Source of the DNA: Treponema sp.
Lineage (GTDB): Bacteria > Spirochaetota > Spirochaetia > Treponematales > Treponemataceae
DNA length: 64,000 nucleotides
Assembly (NCBI GenBank): GCA_022510865.1
Contig: JAFLSQ010000008.1
Coordinates: 1 to 64,000, forward strand
Direction: 5' to 3'
Below, one piece after another: positions 59,903-64,000 of the stretch. Position 1 is the stretch's first letter, and the number at the start of each line of letters is the position of its first letter. Position numbers and translations under genes: made by a program. The notes under the pieces were generated by a model. That model did no database searches and was not told the origin of the DNA. It saw only the letters and a program-made list of their open reading frames with translations.

Positions 59903-60429
59903 TACAATCCCAGCTCAGCGATTACCTGACTTGTGATGTCAACGGAGGAACTGTACCACAGAATTGCGTTCGCGTCCTGTAGGCTCAGAATCATGCTGTA
60001 GCCGCCGCTCTCCGCAATCTTGGAGAGTGTATTGTAAAGCGACTTGTAAAAATCATCCGAAGTCTGGAGATTTTTTTGCAGAAGCTCCAGCTCCACGTTC
60101 TTTGCGTTCGTATACTCGGTGAGGTAATCCTTTTTCTTGGCAATCTCGGATTCGGTGCGCAAAGCCGCGCTCGAATTCCCCGCGTTCTCGTAGTCAAGCT
60201 TTCTCTGCTGAAGCTTGCGCAAATCCTCCATCTGCCTGTCTATCTCCGCCTGAAATTCCGACTTTTTTTTCTCGTAATTTCTGACCGGCGCGGAATTCCT
60301 GTAATACGCGCTGTAGACTTTTGCGGTATCGACCACGCCGAATTTCGTAATCTGCTGCGCGCAGAGCGGCACAAGCGAGAAAATCAAAAAACCAAAAAAG
60401 AACACCGTAATTTTTCTGTCCCTGCTCAT
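59902..60429 (-). CDS. OmpH/Skp-like periplasmic chaperone
   Basis: 175 residues. A signal peptide (FFFGFLIFSLVPLCAQ) is followed by GVVDTAKVYSAYYRN and a long charged coiled-coil (NYEKKKSEFQAEIDRQMEDL to LTEYTNAKNVELELLQ). The C-terminal strand ILSLQDANAILWYSSSVDIT is characteristic. Skp escorts unfolded outer-membrane proteins to BamA, which is encoded directly upstream. AGAGGA precedes the ATG. Confidence 0.88.
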   Translation of the reverse strand: MSRDRKITVFFFGFLIFSLVPLCAQQITKFGVVDTAKVYSAYYRNSAPVRNYEKKKSEFQAEIDRQMEDLRKLQQRKLDYENAGNSSAALRTESEIAKKKDYLTEYTNAKNVELELLQKNLQTSDDFYKSLYNTLSKIAESGGYSMILSLQDANAILWYSSSVDITSQVIAELGL

Positions 60430-60447
60430 ATAATCCTCTGATATATT

Positions 60448-62844
60448 CTAGCGATTTGTTATATTAAATGAAAGCACAAACTGGAACGGATTGTCCGCGA
60501 ATTTCGGAGCGCCGTCCTCTATCCTGAATTTCCACGCGAACAGAAGATGAAGCGGGAACTGAGGAAGCAGGAAGCGGATTCCAGGACCGTAACTGAAATA
60601 AAAATCCTCGATTGTGATTTTGTTCAAATCCGAGGCTGTATTCTTGAGCGCGACCGCGTCAAAAAATCCGTCTATACCGATGATTCCCGGCACAATCGGC
60701 ATACGAAGCTCAAGCTTGTTCGACAGCATGAGCTGACCTTTGCTTGCCCGGTAAGACTCCGTCCATCCGCGCCCGTTGAACATTCCGTCTATGTAAAGTT
60801 TGTTCGACTCGCTGATTCCGCTTGATGTGGGGAACAGCAGGGATAATCCTGTGTATGCCGCGAACACAAGTTTGAGCGACCAGTTCTCGCTGAAAGGCAC
60901 ATCCACGAGTTTCAGGTATCCCTCAAGTTTTGTGTCGCTGCGCAAAAAGAATTCGCGCTCAAGGAACGGAAGAAGTCCGTACCATGTGAGCCGCTCGCTC
61001 GCGAACCATCCTTTTGTCGGATCATAGGATATGTCACGGTTGTCCACGGAGAAACTTCCGTAGACCGAATTCGTAAGCCCGAGCCGATTCGCGTACATTG
61101 AAACTCCGGTGTCCACGGGAACATAAAGGTTCTCGTCATAAACATTGCACATGAGAGAATGCGTTATTCCCGCGCCCGCCGAAAGAATCGCGTAATCAGG
61201 GAACCATCTTCTTCCGATTCCCGAGCTTAAATACGCGGAGTAGCCGTCGTAATTCATGTAATAATACCGCTGATTAAGCTGCAAATCCGGCGTCCAGAAA
61301 TTGACCGGAGTATTCGCGCTCGTGTGGCTGAACGAGAAACTCTGGCTGAATGAAATCGGCAGGTTTCCAATCCACCCCTGCGAATATCCGAATTCAAGAG
61401 ACTGCTCCGTGTTCGACAGCGTTACCGAAGAGGAGATTGTCCTTCCCTCGCCAAAAAGGTTTGAATTCTCAACCTTTGCGAAAAGCGAGATTGGAATGCT
61501 CTCCGGGTCGGTCACGCCGGAGAAAGTAAGACCAAAATTCAGCGATGATGTGGACTGCTCCTCCACGGTCCACACCAAATCAACAAGATTCTCCTCCGAG
61601 CCGGCCTGATATTCGGGCAGGACGTTGGAGAAATATCGCAGGTTCATCAGATTCCTAAGTCCGTTCACAATCTTGTCACGCGAATAAATATCGCCGGACT
61701 CAATCGGGATTTCCCTGCGGATTACATATTCCTTTGTCTTTGTGTTTCCTTTTATGATGATGTTCTCGATGTGACTTCTTGAATGCTCGCGGATTACAAG
61801 GTCGTATGAGATTTCATGGCGATCCGTGTCTTTTACAGGCGACGGATAAAACTCATTGCTCATGTAGCCGTTCTCATAATATATATTCACAATGGAAGTC
61901 AAATCTTCCTGGAATTTCGTCTCGTTGTACACAGCGCCGGCCTTAAGTTTCTGCTGCCCAAGAAGCTCGCGCTCAGAGAAAACCTCATTCCCGGAAAGCC
62001 GCAGCCCCGCGTAAGTGTACTGCGCGCCCTCCTGAATCACAAAAGTGATTGTAATCTCGTTCCTCTGCTTCTCATCGTTCAGCTCGGAGGAGATGTCCGT
62101 GTCGATTATGGTCGCGTCCGCATATCCGCGCTCCCTGTAATACGCAATGATTTTCTGCTTGTCCAGCTCCAGAGTTGACGGCTGATACGCACCATCACGG
62201 AAAAGCCCCACCTGCTTTGACTCAAGTTTGTTCTTGAGCGTGCGCTCGGAGGCAATCGTGTTTCCGGAAAACCTGATTTCCTTGATTACCGTGCTTGAGC
62301 CTTCCTGAATATCGAACGTAATCTCAATGCCGTTCTCGCCCTCCGCCACAGTGTGCGAGACGCTTGATGTCGTATAACCTTTCTGCAAGTAATAGTTCCT
62401 GATAATCCGCTCATCAAGCAGGACTTTTGACTCAACGTAAATATCGCTTGTCTTCATTTTGATTTGCTCGCGCAGCTCGCCGTTGCGGATTCTCTTGTTT
62501 CCCGAAAAAGTGATTGATGATATGACCGGCCGCTCCACAACCTCGAACACAAGAAGAACCGTATTGTTTGATGATGACGCATGCTTGGCATAGGGCGTAA
62601 TATCATCAAAAAGCTCAAGGGCGTACAGCCTGTCCACAATCTCAGTGTAGGATTCCACCGTGAACGGCTGGTCTATGAAAGCGCTTGTGATTCCAGACAG
62701 CTCGCTTTTTCTCACGTTCTTAAGGCCGTCAAATTCAATCCTTGAAATCGGCTGATTCCAGTACCATTCAGAATCATCCTGCGCGGTCATAAAAAAAACG
62801 CAGCCCACAAAGGCGAGCAGAATCATAACAATTTTTCTATACAT
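60448..62844 (-). CDS. bamA: Outer-membrane assembly factor BamA
   Basis: 798 residues. A signal peptide ends FMTAQ. Five POTRA domains (~25-420) are seen as repeats of the type VISSITFSGNKRIRNGELREQIK, STVIKEIRFSGNTIASERTLKNKL and YAGLRLSGNEVFSERELL. They are followed by the Omp85 16-strand barrel (~430-798), including the lid-lock motif region FNGRGWTESYRAS (RGF/RGY-like) and a C-terminal strand ending VLSFNITNR. Inserts beta-barrel proteins into the outer membrane. GGAG lies before a double ATG; the second is taken. The terminal residue is Arg rather than the usual aromatic. Confidence 0.93.
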   Translation of the reverse strand: MYRKIVMILLAFVGCVFFMTAQDDSEWYWNQPISRIEFDGLKNVRKSELSGITSAFIDQPFTVESYTEIVDRLYALELFDDITPYAKHASSSNNTVLLVFEVVERPVISSITFSGNKRIRNGELREQIKMKTSDIYVESKVLLDERIIRNYYLQKGYTTSSVSHTVAEGENGIEITFDIQEGSSTVIKEIRFSGNTIASERTLKNKLESKQVGLFRDGAYQPSTLELDKQKIIAYYRERGYADATIIDTDISSELNDEKQRNEITITFVIQEGAQYTYAGLRLSGNEVFSERELLGQQKLKAGAVYNETKFQEDLTSIVNIYYENGYMSNEFYPSPVKDTDRHEISYDLVIREHSRSHIENIIIKGNTKTKEYVIRREIPIESGDIYSRDKIVNGLRNLMNLRYFSNVLPEYQAGSEENLVDLVWTVEEQSTSSLNFGLTFSGVTDPESIPISLFAKVENSNLFGEGRTISSSVTLSNTEQSLEFGYSQGWIGNLPISFSQSFSFSHTSANTPVNFWTPDLQLNQRYYYMNYDGYSAYLSSGIGRRWFPDYAILSAGAGITHSLMCNVYDENLYVPVDTGVSMYANRLGLTNSVYGSFSVDNRDISYDPTKGWFASERLTWYGLLPFLEREFFLRSDTKLEGYLKLVDVPFSENWSLKLVFAAYTGLSLLFPTSSGISESNKLYIDGMFNGRGWTESYRASKGQLMLSNKLELRMPIVPGIIGIDGFFDAVALKNTASDLNKITIEDFYFSYGPGIRFLLPQFPLHLLFAWKFRIEDGAPKFADNPFQFVLSFNITNR

Positions 62845-62860
62845 CATTTACTCCACTTTA

Positions 62861-64000
62861 TCAAAATGCGAATTTCCACGACAGCGTAAGCGACGGAGAA
62901 GGCACAAATTGATTTTGCAACAACGCGTTAATGTCAGGAGCCAGATTCACGCGAATGTTCGCGAAAGGTGACTCCAATTCCATTCCGAATTCCGGCTGGA
63001 AAAGCAGCGCTCCGGCAGAATTTATGTCGTTCGCGTAGCCGTCCTCAAAAGACACATGAAGCATCGCATCGACATACAGAGAATTCGCCAGATACTTACC
63101 AATATAAACAGTCGAATTATCCAAAAAGTTACCGATTGAGACGTTTTCCGTGCCAAGCGTTCCAGAGACACCCATGTTCAGCGTGTTCTGCAGAACATTT
63201 GTACGCAAAGAAAATATATCAAATTTAAGCAAGTCACGCAACTTGTTCTCAAACTGACGCACCACCGTGGACTGAATCGCGTAGTCGCTGGCGGCAAAGA
63301 GGAAATTCGTGGCGGACGTTGAGTCGGCCACCGCAATCTGCCCCAGAAGCGCGCGAATCTCATTCTCGGATTTTGCGGGCACGGACGAGAACCTTGGCGA
63401 CAGCTCCGAAAGATACTGATTGTCAACGTCCATCACGATTTTGACGGTCTGGCCGCGCTCATCGCGCTCGCGGGTCTCCGCATTTATCGTAATCTGCGGG
63501 TCAGATATATCAGACGGATTGAACTTGATGTTCCCGGATTTTATATAAAAACTGCGGTTCAGGTATGCAATATCGCCGGATTTAAGCAGAAGATTCCCGT
63601 CAACGATATACTCATCAGCATACTGGTTGATTCTTATGCGCATGGACGTGTTGGGCACAAAAACGCAGCGCAGAATCGGGTCAAAATTCACGGAGGCGTG
63701 AGTTCCGAGCACAAGCTCCAAATCAGTTGTGATAAGAAGGCCCGTGCCTTCGCTCTCCGCGCTCTGCTGCGGTCCGAACGCGATTGACGACACCGAGCTA
63801 AGCCCCGAGGAGATGGTCATGTTCTCGCCGAAAACATTTCCCGTGACCTCTAGGTTCGGCTGCTCGTAATAAAGGCGCAGATCCGTGGAGATGTCGCCCT
63901 CCACACGCGCGAACGGCGTGACAAGACTAACCGGGAAAAGCTCTTTTTTGGGAGTCTTCACGCTGCCCTCCAGATGCTCGAAACTCCACTTGTTCAGGAA
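62861..64000 (-). CDS. tamB: TamB-like translocation/assembly protein, C-terminal part
   Basis: The frame stays open to the window edge at 64000, so only the last ~379 residues are seen. They form the DUF490/TamB domain: DGNLLLKSGDIAYLNRSFYIKSGNIKFNPSDISDPQITINAETRERDE-type beta repeats and a barrel-like end SPSLTLSWKFAF. TamB spans the periplasm and helps lipid or protein transport to the outer membrane. It lies 16 nt before bamA, in the classical tamB/bamA/skp order. The name rests on the C-terminal domain. Confidence 0.85.
   Translation of the reverse strand, partial: FLNKWSFEHLEGSVKTPKKELFPVSLVTPFARVEGDISTDLRLYYEQPNLEVTGNVFGENMTISSGLSSVSSIAFGPQQSAESEGTGLLITTDLELVLGTHASVNFDPILRCVFVPNTSMRIRINQYADEYIVDGNLLLKSGDIAYLNRSFYIKSGNIKFNPSDISDPQITINAETRERDERGQTVKIVMDVDNQYLSELSPRFSSVPAKSENEIRALLGQIAVADSTSATNFLFAASDYAIQSTVVRQFENKLRDLLKFDIFSLRTNVLQNTLNMGVSGTLGTENVSIGNFLDNSTVYIGKYLANSLYVDAMLHVSFEDGYANDINSAGALLFQPEFGMELESPFANIRVNLAPDINALLQNQFVPSPSLTLSWKFAF

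Overview
The window looks like a chromosome segment of a spirochaete, most probably a Treponema of moderate G+C content. The pointers are a diderm envelope set (BamA, Skp-like OmpH, TamB, LptF/LptG-type permeases, many lipoproteins with loose lipoboxes), BspA-like leucine-rich-repeat lipoproteins, an excisionase-type HTH fused to a PTS EIIA domain, a CheW, bactofilin and LysM/LytM proteins. No phage, transposase or rRNA gene was seen. There is one tRNA gene, tRNA-Pro(UGG).

Layout. 1-505 is the 3' part of a membrane iron-sulfur protein. 1013-6093 holds hisS, a NeuB/SpsE-type sialic-acid-like synthase, a small SH3 lipoprotein, a MutT, a membrane protein and a large lipoprotein. 6196-14045 holds secA, a very long signal peptidase I, tatD, miaA and rlmI. 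14096-19075 is an accessory island on the minus strand: an ankyrin plus LRR lipoprotein, a second LRR lipoprotein, a DUF6261-like gene, an array of 42-bp palindromic tandem repeats, and a promoter / G-tract / terminator leader. The island is bounded by a direct repeat with an identical 30-bp core. 19127-26754 holds two HAD hydrolases, a lipoprotein, purA, a CapA-like protein and a DEAH helicase. 26782-32505 (minus) reads as one operon: dut, lptF, lptG, tgt, HEAT-repeat protein. Then come pnp and tRNA-Pro. A second minus-strand operon, rfbB-rfbA-rfbC-bactofilin-TPR-mtaB, covers 35143-40248. 40350-46916 is mixed-strand (RluA-type synthase, transglutaminase-like protein, HTH-EIIA, beta-propeller-like protein, degenerate LytM, phosphohexomutase), followed by a second phosphohexomutase and an exonuclease. 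From 64000 down to 49284 an almost unbroken minus-strand series runs tamB-bamA-ompH-mutS-comF-cheW-degT-like-nadK-recN-hypothetical-HD-LysM.

How it fits together. Most of the window is housekeeping: protein export and outer-membrane assembly, tRNA modification, DNA repair, nucleotide and sugar-nucleotide metabolism. The two main points of interest are these. (1) The island's array is built from about ten 42-bp units, each with a palindrome at the same position. Several arm changes are compensated on the other side, and mismatches on one strand become G-U pairs on the strand of the downstream genes. (2) Many first-of-operon genes have a -10 box ending only 6-8 nt before the start codon, several with a -35 box 17 bp further up and almost none with a Shine-Dalgarno, which predicts widespread leaderless transcripts.
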